From Phytophthora colocasiae (taxonomy: Eukaryota; Oomycota; Peronosporomycetes; Peronosporales; Peronosporaceae): 64,000 nucleotides of DNA. Below are positions 31,970-42,088 of the stretch, in pieces; the stretch's first letter is position 1; the number at the start of each line of letters is the position of its first letter. The position numbers and the translations under genes were made by a program. Below the pieces are notes generated by a model. The model was given only the letters and a program-made list of their open reading frames with translations, made no database searches and was not told the DNA's origin. The DNA is taken from the NCBI GenBank assembly GCA_018806915.1, contig JAGKQI010000098.1, forward strand, positions 2,976,001 to 3,040,000. The letters are read 5' to 3'.

Positions 31970-32971
31970 CTACTTGACCTCGAACTTGAGGCCTGTGAGT
32001 TTCTCACTAAACGCCCAGAGTTTCTTTGCCGCAGCTTCAGATTTACCAAGGTCGGACGGGTCCTCTCGTGCAGGAGATCCGTAGCATTCCAAGTACTTTG
32101 GTCCGTAGTAATCTCCACCTTTCACCCCTTCCGCTGTAGCAGCGTACAGTGTTGGCAAAGCTCCTTTTTCCGGACTTTGAATTGGTGCCACTGCAACCGT
32201 ACGGAACACCATCCACCAGAACCAACTGTCCCGGTTCGTATCCGCCCCCTTCGTCATGATCTTCGTGTTGCAGTAACCAGGGTGAGCGGCAGCAGTAGTG
32301 ACGTTCGTGATCCCCGCAGCCTTCAGACGACGATCGAGCTCCAATGTGAACAGGACGTTGCACAGCTTGGAGACGCAATACGTCGAGATCTGCCCATACT
32401 CGGTCGCACTCTGAGCCATGATCTTGTTCTCGTCGTAGAACAAGGAGGCCTGACGGTGCAGGAGACTACTAACCATCACCACTCGAGCCGATTCACTCGT
32501 CTTCAACAGCTCAAAGAGCTGTGCTGTCAAGGCGAAATGACCGAGGTAGTTAGTGGCGAACTGCAGCTCATAGCCGTCCACCGTCTTGGTGTACGAACCA
32601 CCGATAATTCCAGCGTTGTTGATGAGCAGATCCACTCGCGGATGCGTCCGCTTGAACGTCTCGCAGAAGTTGTGGACGCTGCTCAAGTCTGCGATATCTA
32701 CTAACATGAACTTGACTATTCCATGACCCGGTTCCCCTCGAATGAGCACTTGGATATCCAATTCGGCCTTGAGACCACGCTCTCTGTTGCGACAGGCTAA
32801 CACCACGTTCGCTCCTTTACGAGCCAATTCCAACGCAGTGATGAAGCCGATTCCCGAGTTGGCACCAGTGACGATCACGATCTTGCCCTTTTGCGACGGA
32901 ATGTGCATGGCATCCCAGTTACCAGGTACTTGAGGCTGGGTAGCCGTACTCTTGCTTGGCTTCCCGCCCAT
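31970..32971 (-). CDS. Short-chain dehydrogenase/reductase (copy 4)
   Basis: Intronless, 333 residues from ATG 32971. The N-terminus MGGKPSKS fits the N-myristoylation signature with a lysine after the serine. TGANSGIG, NNAG, MVSS and YCVSK are present. Closest in sequence to copy 1 (both share AAAHPGYC and KIM in the substrate region), although copy 1 is on the other strand. The upstream in-frame extension was not used because it lacks similarity to its paralogues. Confidence 0.88.
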   Translation of the reverse strand: MGGKPSKSTATQPQVPGNWDAMHIPSQKGKIVIVTGANSGIGFITALELARKGANVVLACRNRERGLKAELDIQVLIRGEPGHGIVKFMLVDIADLSSVHNFCETFKRTHPRVDLLINNAGIIGGSYTKTVDGYELQFATNYLGHFALTAQLFELLKTSESARVVMVSSLLHRQASLFYDENKIMAQSATEYGQISTYCVSKLCNVLFTLELDRRLKAAGITNVTTAAAHPGYCNTKIMTKGADTNRDSWFWWMVFRTVAVAPIQSPEKGALPTLYAATAEGVKGGDYYGPKYLECYGSPAREDPSDLGKSEAAAKKLWAFSEKLTGLKFEVK

Positions 32972-33075
32972 TAGCTGCTTCGTACGACCGAGAAAACTCA
33001 AGAATGAAGACGAACAATAGAAGTGAATTGGGACGTGGGCAATGCGAAAAGAGCTCAAACCCGTTAACAATACTG

Positions 33076-34059
33076 CTACGCGTTGACGTCGAACGACAGG
33101 TGCGCAAGCTTTTCACTCAGCGTCCAGAGTTTCTTAGCTCCCGACTCGGACTTGCTCAGTTCGGACGGGTCTTCACGTACGGGGTACCCGAACGTTTTCA
33201 AGTGTTTGGGGCCGAAGAAGTCTCCCCCCTCCACTTCGCTGCCTGTAGCAGCGTACAATGTCGGTAACGCGCCCATGGGACAGCTCTGACGAGGAGCCAA
33301 GTCCGTCACCTTGTACACGAACCACCACAACCAGTTCTTGCTGTTGGCCGTAGACGCCGTCGCCAAGTTCGAGGCTGTGACGCCAGGATGACAAGCGGTT
33401 GCTGTCACCCCGTCGATCCCCGCAGACGCGATACGTCGAGCCAATTCCTTCGTGAACAAAACGTTGCAAAGCTTAGTGACGCCGTAGTTGTCCATCTGTC
33501 GGTACTTTTCCTCGTTGGTAGTGACGATCTCGTCTTCGTTCCACGTGGGGGTGGAGCGGTGCATAATGCTACTGACATTGACAATACGGGACGGTTTACT
33601 CGCCTTTAGGAGTGGGAACAATTGATCTGTCAATGCGAAGTGGCCCAAGTGGTTGGTAGCGAATTGGCGCTCGTAACCATCGACTGAAAGTCCCCATTCG
33701 CCACCCATGATACCGGCATTGTTAATGAGCAGATCCAAACGTTCATGGGTCCTTAAAAAGTCCTTGGAGAACGTCTGCACGCTTTTTAAGTTGCTTAAGT
33801 CCAACTGGACGAACTCGACGTTACCAGCATCAGGAATGGCAGATAAACTCGCACGGATCTTGGATTCAGCCTCTTTGCCTCGTGCTTCATTACGACAGGC
33901 GAGAACGACATGCGCTCCCTTACGCGCAAGCTCCAATGCCGTCTCGTAGCCGATACCCGAATTGGCGCCCGTGATGATGACTGTCTTCCCCTTCTGCGAC
34001 GGAATTTGCGAGGCGTCCCAGTTGGTGGGCACTGGCGGACGAGCGTGAATGGCGGACAT
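33076..34059 (-). CDS. Short-chain dehydrogenase/reductase (copy 5)
   Basis: Intronless, 327 residues, ATG 34059 (MSAIHARPPVPTNWDASQ). TGANSGIG, NNAG, NVSS and YGVTK are present. No myristoylation signature. The stop is about 100 bases upstream of the start of copy 4 on the same strand. Confidence 0.88.
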   Translation of the reverse strand: MSAIHARPPVPTNWDASQIPSQKGKTVIITGANSGIGYETALELARKGAHVVLACRNEARGKEAESKIRASLSAIPDAGNVEFVQLDLSNLKSVQTFSKDFLRTHERLDLLINNAGIMGGEWGLSVDGYERQFATNHLGHFALTDQLFPLLKASKPSRIVNVSSIMHRSTPTWNEDEIVTTNEEKYRQMDNYGVTKLCNVLFTKELARRIASAGIDGVTATACHPGVTASNLATASTANSKNWLWWFVYKVTDLAPRQSCPMGALPTLYAATGSEVEGGDFFGPKHLKTFGYPVREDPSELSKSESGAKKLWTLSEKLAHLSFDVNA

Positions 34060-34147
34060 GGCGGTTGTTAGCCTGGGAATTCCCGAATGGAAGATGAAAG
34101 TTCATGGCTGTTCATAGACGCAGCATCCTTAGCCTCACGAGACAACT

Positions 34148-34874
34148 ATGGGCAACCACAGTAGCATTCCATGAAGGTCTCGGGTCATCAATTGCTGGTC
34201 AAATGCTGGATGTGATTGAGTGTCCAGAAGTTCGCAGACACGTTTAAATCCACGCACGACCGCCTCGACCTTCTCATCAACAACGCAGACGTCATGGCGG
34301 TACGGTGAACGGGTATGGGCGACAATTTGCTACGAACCACTTGGGCCACTTCGCACTGACAGCTCAGTTGCTCTCACTACTACCCCGTCTCGACGTCAGC
34401 AGTCTTGCTCATTGGGCTACCAGCTTAGATCGCTTCACCTCTGGATCCCCCGATCATGCGGGATGAATGGCTACCGTTCATCAAACGTCTATGGAGAGAC
34501 GAAGCTGTGCAACCTGTTGTTCACATTCGAGTTGGCTCGCCGTGTCAAGACTCAACAGGTCTCGGGTGTGAGCGCTGTGGCTTGTCATCCGGGTTTTACG
34601 TCCACGAACCTCATGGGTCCTCCTTCTTCGGAAGGAGGTTGGTTCAGTCGCTCTATGTGGCGTGTGGCTAGCCTGCTGCCTATCCTTCAAGACACGTCCA
34701 CGGGTGCTCTCCCCACGTTGTACGCTGCTACTGGCAGTGATGTTGAAAGTGGCGACTTGGAGATCTGGGGAGCTCCGAAGCGCGTTCAGCCCAAGGAAAC
34801 AGCAAGTTGCTGCCAACAACTTGTGGGAGGAGAGCGAACGCCTTGCGAAGGTAAAGCTCAACGTGGAGGCTTAG
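34148..34874 (+). pseudogene. Short-chain dehydrogenase/reductase pseudogene
   Basis: Starts MGNHSSIP followed by a stop, closely matching the start of copy 6 (MGNNSSTD). The cofactor-binding region is deleted. Later pieces match the family in different frames: DRLDLLINNADVM (NNAG changed to NNAD), RQFATNHLGHFALTAQL, NVYGETKLCNLLFTFEL and GALPTLYAATGSDVESG, ending with NLWEESERLAKVKLNVEA. Several frameshifts and the missing TGxxxGIG make it non-functional. Tandem duplicate of copy 6. Confidence 0.85.
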
Positions 34875-35023
34875 TCACGGCTTGCGGCATTGCCGCAACG
34901 TGACTCGCAGTTCGTCAACACTGGCATGTGATTACTTTATCGGCAAGCTTTGCAGCCTAGGTTTTCACGAGACTCCCATCCCATTTTTAAACTCACCTCG
35001 ACAAGCGAAAACCGACGACAATC

Positions 35024-36031
35024 ATGGGCAACAACAGCAGTACCGACACTCGACCGCAAGTTCCAGACAACTGGGACGCCTCTCACATCACCTCGCAGAA
35101 GGGGAAGCTCGTTGTCATCACCGGCGCCAACTCTGGTATCGGGTATGAAGCTTCTCTCGAATTGGCTCGCAAGGGAGCAGACGTCGTGTTGGCGTGTCGT
35201 AGTGAGGCCCGAGGCAAACAGGCCGAGAAGGATATCCGTGAAGCTCTTGCTTCTACCCCCGATGCGGGTACTGTCAAGTTCATGATGCTGGATGTGAGCG
35301 ACTTGGGCAGTGTTCAGAAGTTCGCACACGAATTTAAAGCCACCCACGACCGTCTCGACCTTCTCATCAACAACGCAGGCGTCATGGCTGTACCATTCTC
35401 TAAGACAGTGGATGGATATGAACGGCAGTTCGCTACCAACCACTTGGGCCATTTCGCACTGACAGCTCAGTTGTTCCCACTACTGAAAGCGAGCATTCCG
35501 TCTCGTATAGTGAACACCAGCAGCATCGCTCATTCGAGTGCGACACTGAAGAGATTCACATCGGGCTCAGGCATCATGTATTCGAGCGATAAAGGCTACA
35601 GCAGAACGGATGTGTACGCCGAGTCGAAGCTCAGTAACTTACTCTTCACCTTCGAGTTAACGCGACGGATGAAAGCGGAGAATGTGACGGGTGTGACCTC
35701 CGTCGTGTGTCACCCAGGGGTGACGGCCACCAACCTGCTCACTGCACCAAGTACGGAAGGCAGTTGGCTTGGGAAGTTGATGTGGCGTATTGGCGGGTGG
35801 TTCCCATTTTTGTTCCAAGATGTTGCCACTGGTACATTGCCCACGTTGTACGCTGCCACGGGCTCGGACGTTCAGAGTGACGACTTCTACGGAGCCAGCA
35901 AGTTCTTCCAGATGAGAGGACCGGCGAAGCGTGTTGAGCCAAAGGAAACTGCGTACGATAAGGAGGCAGCAAAGAACTTGTGGGATGAGAGTGAGCGCCT
36001 TGCAAAGCTTCAATTCGACGTCAAGAATTAG
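35024..36031 (+). CDS. Short-chain dehydrogenase/reductase (copy 6)
   Basis: Intronless, 335 residues. The start MGNNSSTD fits MGxxxS myristoylation. TGANSGIG, NNAG, NTSS and YAESK are present. It has an insertion around residues 175-195 (KRFTSGSGIMYSSDKG) relative to its paralogues, and a divergent C-terminal motif (GASKFFQMRGPAKR) in place of FGPKHL. Together with the pseudogene it forms a subgroup. Confidence 0.88.
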   Translation: MGNNSSTDTRPQVPDNWDASHITSQKGKLVVITGANSGIGYEASLELARKGADVVLACRSEARGKQAEKDIREALASTPDAGTVKFMMLDVSDLGSVQKFAHEFKATHDRLDLLINNAGVMAVPFSKTVDGYERQFATNHLGHFALTAQLFPLLKASIPSRIVNTSSIAHSSATLKRFTSGSGIMYSSDKGYSRTDVYAESKLSNLLFTFELTRRMKAENVTGVTSVVCHPGVTATNLLTAPSTEGSWLGKLMWRIGGWFPFLFQDVATGTLPTLYAATGSDVQSDDFYGASKFFQMRGPAKRVEPKETAYDKEAAKNLWDESERLAKLQFDVKN

Positions 36032-36165
36032 GTAGGCTTTAAATTGAACATGGAGTCCTCACGTTGCTTCTTCACTGCTAATTAATCCTTCAGTTGGCTC
36101 AGCGTGTTTTGTGCTTCCTTCAGCAGAGCCTCAACCATTTTCACCTTGCAAAGCAACTGCCACCT

Positions 36166-36369
36166 TCAGGTTGATTTGCTCTGGAGACTGTGGAGTAACT
36201 TGTCTCCGTTCACTGGATGACCACTAAAAGCAGTCTTTGTCGATAGTTCCTTGTAGTCGACGTCCCCTCTCCGCTTCCGTGCTGCGATATAGCGATCCAC
36301 CAACGTTCGCTTCTGGTAGTTTGTCAGTGTTTCCTGCAGCGTACGACGTGTTGAGGTTTTCTTGGGCAT
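36166..36369 (-). CDS. Small open frame, possible pogo/CENP-B-type HTH fragment
   Basis: From ATG 36369 the frame codes 67 residues (MPKKTSTRRTLQETL ... YKELSTKTAFSGHPV). The composition and a TLTNYQKR-like start of a helix-turn-helix resemble the N-terminal DNA-binding part of pogo/Tc5-type transposases. There is no catalytic part nearby. The frame is open upstream to 36561. It may be a transposon relic rather than a gene. Surrounding bases 36032-36165 and 36562-36660 show nothing else. Confidence 0.3.
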   Translation of the reverse strand: MPKKTSTRRTLQETLTNYQKRTLVDRYIAARKRRGDVDYKELSTKTAFSGHPVNGDKLLHSLQSKST

Positions 36370-36660
36370 GCTGATGTTCTTTAGGTAGAACGCATTCTTC
36401 ACCACACGGAGACTGTTGGCCTTAAGAAAGATGAGGACGCAACTACGTGACGTCGACACTGCAGCCCCCGTTGTTGCGAACGCAACCTCATATTGATGCT
36501 GTTGCGCTCCCAAGGAAAGAAGAGAAGTGGTTTGGCTAGAAGAAGAAATCGTGAGATACATCCAACGACCGTCGAACTATCCGAGCCCGCAACCTGTCAG
36601 AGGAAATCGAGCTGGGACGAGCACTGTGCGGAAGTCTAAAGAGTGCCAGCTTTGTGGCGT

Positions 36661-38020
36661 TTATTTTCCCACTAAGAAGTTGAAGATGTCGCCATCTTGA
36701 CAAATGTAGTCCTTGCCTTCGGAGCGCAGCAGACCCTTCTCCTTGGCCGCACGCATACTACCAGTCTTCACAAAGTCTTCGTACCCGACGGTCTCCGCGC
36801 GGATAAGCAGCTTCTCAAAGTCCGAGTGGATCACACCTGCCGCCACTGCTGCCGACGATCCAGCCAGTACATTCCAAGCACGCGCTTCCTTCTCTCCGAC
36901 TGTGTAGTAGGTTTGAAGCTGCAGAAGCTCCTGACTCGCTCGGATTACCTTTGTCAAGCCTGTCTCCGTCAAGCCACTCTCGTTCAAGTACTCCAGTTGA
37001 CTCTCCTCGTCTTCAAACGACGCAGCCGCTTCCTCCAGAGACCCTGAGACCGTCAGACACACGCTCCCTTCCGCCTCAACACGCTCACGTACAGCCTCGG
37101 TCATTTCGTTCCCCTTAGCAGCGTCATCCTCCGACACATTACACAGATACAGCGCCTTCTTGGCCGTCAGGAGCTGCAGGCGTTCAAACTGCAATTGCTC
37201 ATCCGGTTTCTCGAACGTCATTCCCTCAGCGAGGTTTCCGTCCTCAAGGTGTGGCTGCAGGCGCTTCAGAACTTCTATCAACGACGGGATCGTTGGGTCC
37301 GTTGATCTGCCACGCAAAGAAATTGTAAGTCTCCAGATCGAACTACCCCGGCAGACTACCAACCTACTTTTTTTTCTTGGCCAGATTGCTCATCCGCTTC
37401 TCCACCGTCTGCAAGTCGGCCAAGATAAGCTCCGTACGGATCGTTTCCAAGTCCCGGATGGGGTCCACCGACTCGTCCACGTGGAGGATGTTAGTGTCCT
37501 CGAAGCAGCGCACAACGTGGGCGATCACCGCCACTTGTCGAATATTGTCCAGAAATTTATTACCTGTCAACTCAAACCACACAACCAGTCATATAACAGT
37601 TCATTGCACTTCACCAGCCGCACAACGCACCGAGTCCTTCGCCTTGGGACGCGCCACGCACCAATCCAGCAATGTCAACGAATTCGAGCTGTACAGTGGA
37701 AATTCAATGCGTTCTCAATGAGTTAACCCAATGTCCACATTGCAAATGACCGGTTGCCACTCTACCTGCGTCTCGATCACGCGCTTGGACTTTTCCACTT
37801 CCGCTAGATGACGAACGCGCTCGTCCGGCACCGCCACGCGCGCCACGTTCGGGTCAATGGTGCAAAAGGGATAGTTGGCGGCCTGAGCTACTTCCGTCTT
37901 GGTCAACGCATTGAAGAGCGTGGACTTGCCCACGTTAGGCATACCGACGATACCGACAGAGCGCTGGAAGCCACGACAGCCCGAAGGCGCGCGGGTCACT
38001 ACGCGACGAATGTGCAGCAT
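36661..38020 (-). CDS. YchF/OLA1-type ATPase with mitochondrial-like presequence
   Basis: Four exons: 38020-37766, 37688-37631, 37563-37368 and 37306-36661. All introns are GT-AG and the phases agree, giving 384 residues. G1 is GMPNVGKST. The G4 position has NVSE instead of NKxD, the change that gives OLA1/YchF proteins ATP preference. A C-terminal TGS domain ends in [10 protein letters not shown]. The N-terminus ([20 protein letters not shown]) is basic and amphipathic, unlike cytosolic OLA1, suggesting an organellar, bacterial-YchF-like copy. Family role: ribosome-associated ATPase in stress and translation. Location is inferred. Confidence 0.9.
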
Positions 38021-38263
38021 TTTCGATGATTGACAATTGTTGTGAGCCCTACAATTTGTTTCGTAATTAAGGATCGCGAGGACCGGATAGACTTTGGTGG
38101 TCGAGTTTACGACCATTACGCCGTCAACTGTTGACTCAATGGGCTCGACATCAAAGTGTTTAACAACGTTCATGTACACCGAGTCTACAAGTAAAATGAT
38201 TCAGTTGATATTCATGACGAATAACTCATCGCTATAACCCCCTTGAACGAAGTGTTGGTCTTC

Positions 38264-39130
38264 TCACTTGGTCATTCGAACAATTCTCTGTCGGTAGAAG
38301 TTGTCGTGCAACGTAGCTGGACGTCCGTTCTTCCTGTACAGCAGCACCTCCTCCTTGTGCAATCGGTCCATCTTGTCCAAGTAAATATTGGCAGCGTGAC
38401 AGACGTTACGCAGCTCGCTGCTATCCAGCTGTTCCGCCACCAGTGCTTCGCGTTTCAGGATCCTCCTCGCTCTCTTGAAGTTGCCCAATTGCAGTGCGTT
38501 GTACATCAAATTGACTCTGCATTTACTCTCCAGCACGGGGTCCTTCAGCCCCATGGAGATCCCGATCTGCAGCTTGGCCAGCAGTGTCGACTGGTTCAAG
38601 TGGCGACACAGGAAGTGGCCACCTCCCAGCGTCGAGATGTACGCGTTAGCTGTGACTAGTGCCACAACAGCGTTCACAAACCTTACTGCACGTCTGGCCG
38701 AAGCCATATACAGCGGCAGCAGCTGTGTAGGTCTGTATGTGACTACAACGAAGGCGTTGGAGCTGCTGGTCGTCTCCACCACAGAATAGCGAGCAACGGC
38801 GTCTTCCCATTGGTCCAACGTCTTCAGCTTCAATGTCCGGATAATTTGCTGTATACCGGTACTGATGTTAGTTAACTTTACCAGCAGACGCTGCGTCTCA
38901 TCCGGATACGACGAAAAGCCCTCGGGTGACAGCAAGAAGGACACGAGCTGGTAAACCTCCGCGTCTACGATGGCTACACTGCCACAGGACTCGCGAGATG
39001 CATGAGGCGAAGGAGAATTAGCTGCAGATGAAGCCACAGCGAGCTTGAGGGCGTTCAGGGCCCGCCGCTCCTGCAGTGGCGGCTCGAACGCTTCCACACG
39101 CTGGCGCACAGCAATGGCAATGCTTGGCAT
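38264..39130 (-). CDS. Conserved-looking helical protein, family not recognised
   Basis: Single exon, 288 residues from ATG 39130 (MPSIAIAVRQRVEAFEPP). The codon pattern and composition look like a real host gene. The C-terminal third (LGNFKRARRILKREALVAEQL ... AANIYLDKMDR) resembles TPR-like helical pairs, and the middle has a hydrophobic stretch (FVNAVVALVTANAYI). No signal peptide. It lies 89 bases from the left end of the two-gene transposon, which may have entered its promoter. Confidence 0.7.
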   Translation of the reverse strand: MPSIAIAVRQRVEAFEPPLQERRALNALKLAVASSAANSPSPHASRESCGSVAIVDAEVYQLVSFLLSPEGFSSYPDETQRLLVKLTNISTGIQQIIRTLKLKTLDQWEDAVARYSVVETTSSSNAFVVVTYRPTQLLPLYMASARRAVRFVNAVVALVTANAYISTLGGGHFLCRHLNQSTLLAKLQIGISMGLKDPVLESKCRVNLMYNALQLGNFKRARRILKREALVAEQLDSSELRNVCHAANIYLDKMDRLHKEEVLLYRKNGRPATLHDNFYRQRIVRMTK

Positions 39131-39697
39131 TTTTTTCTAGAATGCCGTTGATTCGCAGAAAAGCTACGCAGGAAAAGCGCCACACAAAGAGACAGGGGAA
39201 GACCATGATGTATAGAGGCCAGGGTTCTGAGTGTGGGTTTTTCGCTTTGGAATAAACCGTTTATACCGCCCACCCACCCCGAGCAGCTGTGGGGCAGGCA
39301 TTTTAGGGATTTTTAAAAAATCCACCCACCCGCAATCCTCGAAACCACCCGGCCACCATATCCGTGGGTGACAAACTTCCGGTCACTCTTTTTTAACTTG
39401 AGTTAACTATTGAATGGGTTGAGACCTACACGTAAGGGGTCACTTTACAACTACTTGGTTTTTGTTTGCAGGTTGGTAGGCCCTGGTGTGGCCATGCTGG
39501 AAGGCCTCTGCGATGGTGTGACCACTTCGTCGTCACCCACAGACATGCACTACTAAAAACAGGAATAAGATGCATTCAGTGTTCATTATTGTTGATTTCA
39601 GCCAAATTTCCAAAAGTGGGCCGATTCGCGACCTTTGGGGGCAATCGACCCCAGGTCTGTTAGAAGGATTCGAGCGTCGCTGACAGGGTGGAGTACG

Positions 39698-40798
39698 ATG
39701 GAAGCCGCCGTGACAACGCAGCACGCGCACCCCAACACGGTCTTTCACTGTTTATATGGATACTACAACCTTGGTATATCGAGAAAGGAGCTCGCGCATG
39801 TTTACCACAAGGATATTAAGACTATCGGAAATTGGATTCATGTGTACGAATCAACAGGTACATTTAGACGAGCGCATACAGCTGATAAAAAGTTCACGGA
39901 GGCCCAGCGCAAATGGCTGTACCAGTACTATCAGCAGCAGCCACTTGCTTATCTGGACGAAGCCCGAGCCGCTTTCATTCAAACACACCACACACCTATC
40001 TCGAAGGCGTCAGTCTGGAGAATAATTCATGATGTTGGCCTTACCTGGAAAGTTTTGGAGCGTCGTGCTTTACACATAAAGGAAAAGGACATATTTCGCT
40101 TTGTTGATGAGTTACATCACGTGGATTGGACACACCAAAACATTGTTTTCTTAGACGAAGTTTCGTTTGATAACAGAGGAATGATAAGGCGTCGTGGTTA
40201 TTCTATGCGGGGAAAAACAGTGGCTATTCGTGGTGAATATCAGAGGAAAGAACGTGTATCTGTTCTGGCTTTCGCAGGTGTGAATGGCTTCATTGACTAT
40301 TACGACACTGAAGGAACCTTTGATCGAGTGAAATTTGTAGAATGCTGCCGCCATTTTGCGTTTTCTAAGCAAGGTGGAGTTCGATTGTACCCTGGCCCAA
40401 ACTCGGTTTGGATTTTAGACGGAGCTGGAATTCACCGCCACCCTGAGATTGTTCATTTTCTTAGAAGTATTGGTGTGGTCCCTATTTTTCTTCCTGCTTA
40501 CTGCCCATTTTTCAATCCTATCGAATACCTGTTTGGATACGTTAAGAAAGCATTTCAAAGACACTACAAGGAAGCAAGTTCTAAGGCTCTGACGCCCTTT
40601 GTTGTCGAGACGTTCTCACGTTTTGCCGGATACAATATGTCCAAAGTATTTGAGCACTGCGGGTGGTCTGTACAAGGTTACTTTAATCCTCTTGTTCAAC
40701 TAGCGAAAGAGGATAGGTTACAGTCCAGAACGCACGACGACGATGAAATAAATACGTTAGAAGATGACAATTTGGATTTCGTTGTTAGGCGTCGCTAG
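39698..40798 (+). CDS. DD34E (Tc1/IS630-type) transposase
   Basis: The protein is 366 residues from ATG 39698. The N-terminal half has a helix-turn-helix pair (LGISRKELAHVYHKDIKTIGN ... ISKASVWRIIHDVGL). The DDE_3 catalytic domain reads FLDEVSFDNRG (first D), WILDGAGIHRH (second D), then exactly 34 residues to E in FFNPIEYLFG. The frame is intact and ends in an acidic tail. A Tc1/mariner-type transposase usually cuts and reinserts at TA; the 8-bp flanking duplication here is unexpected. It converges on the partner gene. Confidence 0.9.
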   Translation: MEAAVTTQHAHPNTVFHCLYGYYNLGISRKELAHVYHKDIKTIGNWIHVYESTGTFRRAHTADKKFTEAQRKWLYQYYQQQPLAYLDEARAAFIQTHHTPISKASVWRIIHDVGLTWKVLERRALHIKEKDIFRFVDELHHVDWTHQNIVFLDEVSFDNRGMIRRRGYSMRGKTVAIRGEYQRKERVSVLAFAGVNGFIDYYDTEGTFDRVKFVECCRHFAFSKQGGVRLYPGPNSVWILDGAGIHRHPEIVHFLRSIGVVPIFLPAYCPFFNPIEYLFGYVKKAFQRHYKEASSKALTPFVVETFSRFAGYNMSKVFEHCGWSVQGYFNPLVQLAKEDRLQSRTHDDDEINTLEDDNLDFVVRRR

Positions 40799-40804
40799 GA
40801 AATC

Positions 40805-42088
40805 TTACTCGTGGTCCAGATCAGGGATATTCTCGATTCTTTCAATGGGGTCATCTACATCCTGTGGTGGCAGCACATTATTGATAAAACCATCAATAAC
40901 GGCTTTGCGTGCTTGAAGACATCTGCTGTTTTCCTTAAGTTTTGCACCAAATGCATCCCAGTCATGAATTAGCTGGTCATTTGCGACAATTGCCGCATTC
41001 ACACAATCCAGTGCCAAATTGGCTGAACGCGACATTCCCGATATTTGCTGCTCTAGCCGTGATTCAGATGGGCTAAGAAAGCGCGCATATTGAGCTGGTG
41101 GAGGCTGGTCAATGCGTGCATCCCAAGTAGAGCGATTAAGATCACGAACAATGTGATTTGCCCACATTCTCCATACAATGGCCGCTCCCTGAAATGTTGA
41201 AGCCCATTTCTGCTGTAAACGGCCCGCCACTTCCTGCAAAATTGCTTCGCTAACTGCTCCAGCTCGATCCGTAGACTGCGGATCAATGCACGCTCTTTTA
41301 AAGGCAGTCTGCACAGGCTGTGTCGTTATGTTGCTGCCGTATTCGTAAATCAACAACTTTACGCCATTTCTTTTGACCGTTTCACTCGTCATCCACGAAT
41401 TCCAAGCATTTTCTGTCTTATTGCTGTCAACGAGATGACGTGGACCCTTGAACTGCATCATATGGACCCATTCGCTTGGGTCAGGATCGCAAATAGACCA
41501 TTCACCATCTACCTCGACTGCTCTGCCCTTCATATATTCACGGTATTTATCCCAAAGCGTCTTGATCATGACGCTGAATGTGGAGCCTTCAACAGCAAAC
41601 ACCCCCAGCTTTTGTCCTGACGTGTTGCGCTGGCTCACAGTCTGTTTTATTATTGGCGAGACAACCAGGCGATACAAATTAGCGCCACCTGACGCGCTCG
41701 TGCCACCAGAGCTGCAGCTATTTCGCTGAGCCAGACGTGGCGATCTGCGCTCAGACGTCATCCTCTGGGTCAACGTGCTTGAGGTGGCGGTGTCAGTGCC
41801 AGCTGATCCGAGCTGGTCCAAACGGGGAGACCGTCTTGGGGGAGGTGTTCTGGGGGGAGGAGTTCTCGCTGGACTCGATCGAGGGTCAGAACTGGCTGGA
41901 GATGGCGAATTTTGAGCGAGCTGGATACTCTCGGGACTCAACTGGTCACGCAAGGACCTCCTTGTACGGCTACGCGCATGATAGGGGTGTACTTGATGGT
42001 TAGCATGTCTGCGCACTTGATCCAGTTGAGAAGAACCAACCCCAGAGCTGTCGCTATCCGGGAAGTTCTCGTCCGCAGAGCTCGCCAT
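40805..42088 (-). CDS. Unknown transposon partner protein
   Basis: Single intact frame, 427 residues from ATG 42088 (MASSADENFPDSDSSG). The N-terminal ~150 residues are low-complexity, rich in Ser, Pro and Arg, with repeated RRSPRL motifs that could bind DNA. The C-terminal ~270 residues look globular (WSICDPDPSEWVHMM, IVWRMWANHIVRDL, ARKAVIDGFINNVLP). I do not recognise the family. Position inside the terminal repeats and convergence with the transposase suggest an accessory role or a captured gene; both are inference. Confidence 0.75.
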   Translation of the reverse strand: MASSADENFPDSDSSGVGSSQLDQVRRHANHQVHPYHARSRTRRSLRDQLSPESIQLAQNSPSPASSDPRSSPARTPPPRTPPPRRSPRLDQLGSAGTDTATSSTLTQRMTSERRSPRLAQRNSCSSGGTSASGGANLYRLVVSPIIKQTVSQRNTSGQKLGVFAVEGSTFSVMIKTLWDKYREYMKGRAVEVDGEWSICDPDPSEWVHMMQFKGPRHLVDSNKTENAWNSWMTSETVKRNGVKLLIYEYGSNITTQPVQTAFKRACIDPQSTDRAGAVSEAILQEVAGRLQQKWASTFQGAAIVWRMWANHIVRDLNRSTWDARIDQPPPAQYARFLSPSESRLEQQISGMSRSANLALDCVNAAIVANDQLIHDWDAFGAKLKENSRCLQARKAVIDGFINNVLPPQDVDDPIERIENIPDLDHE

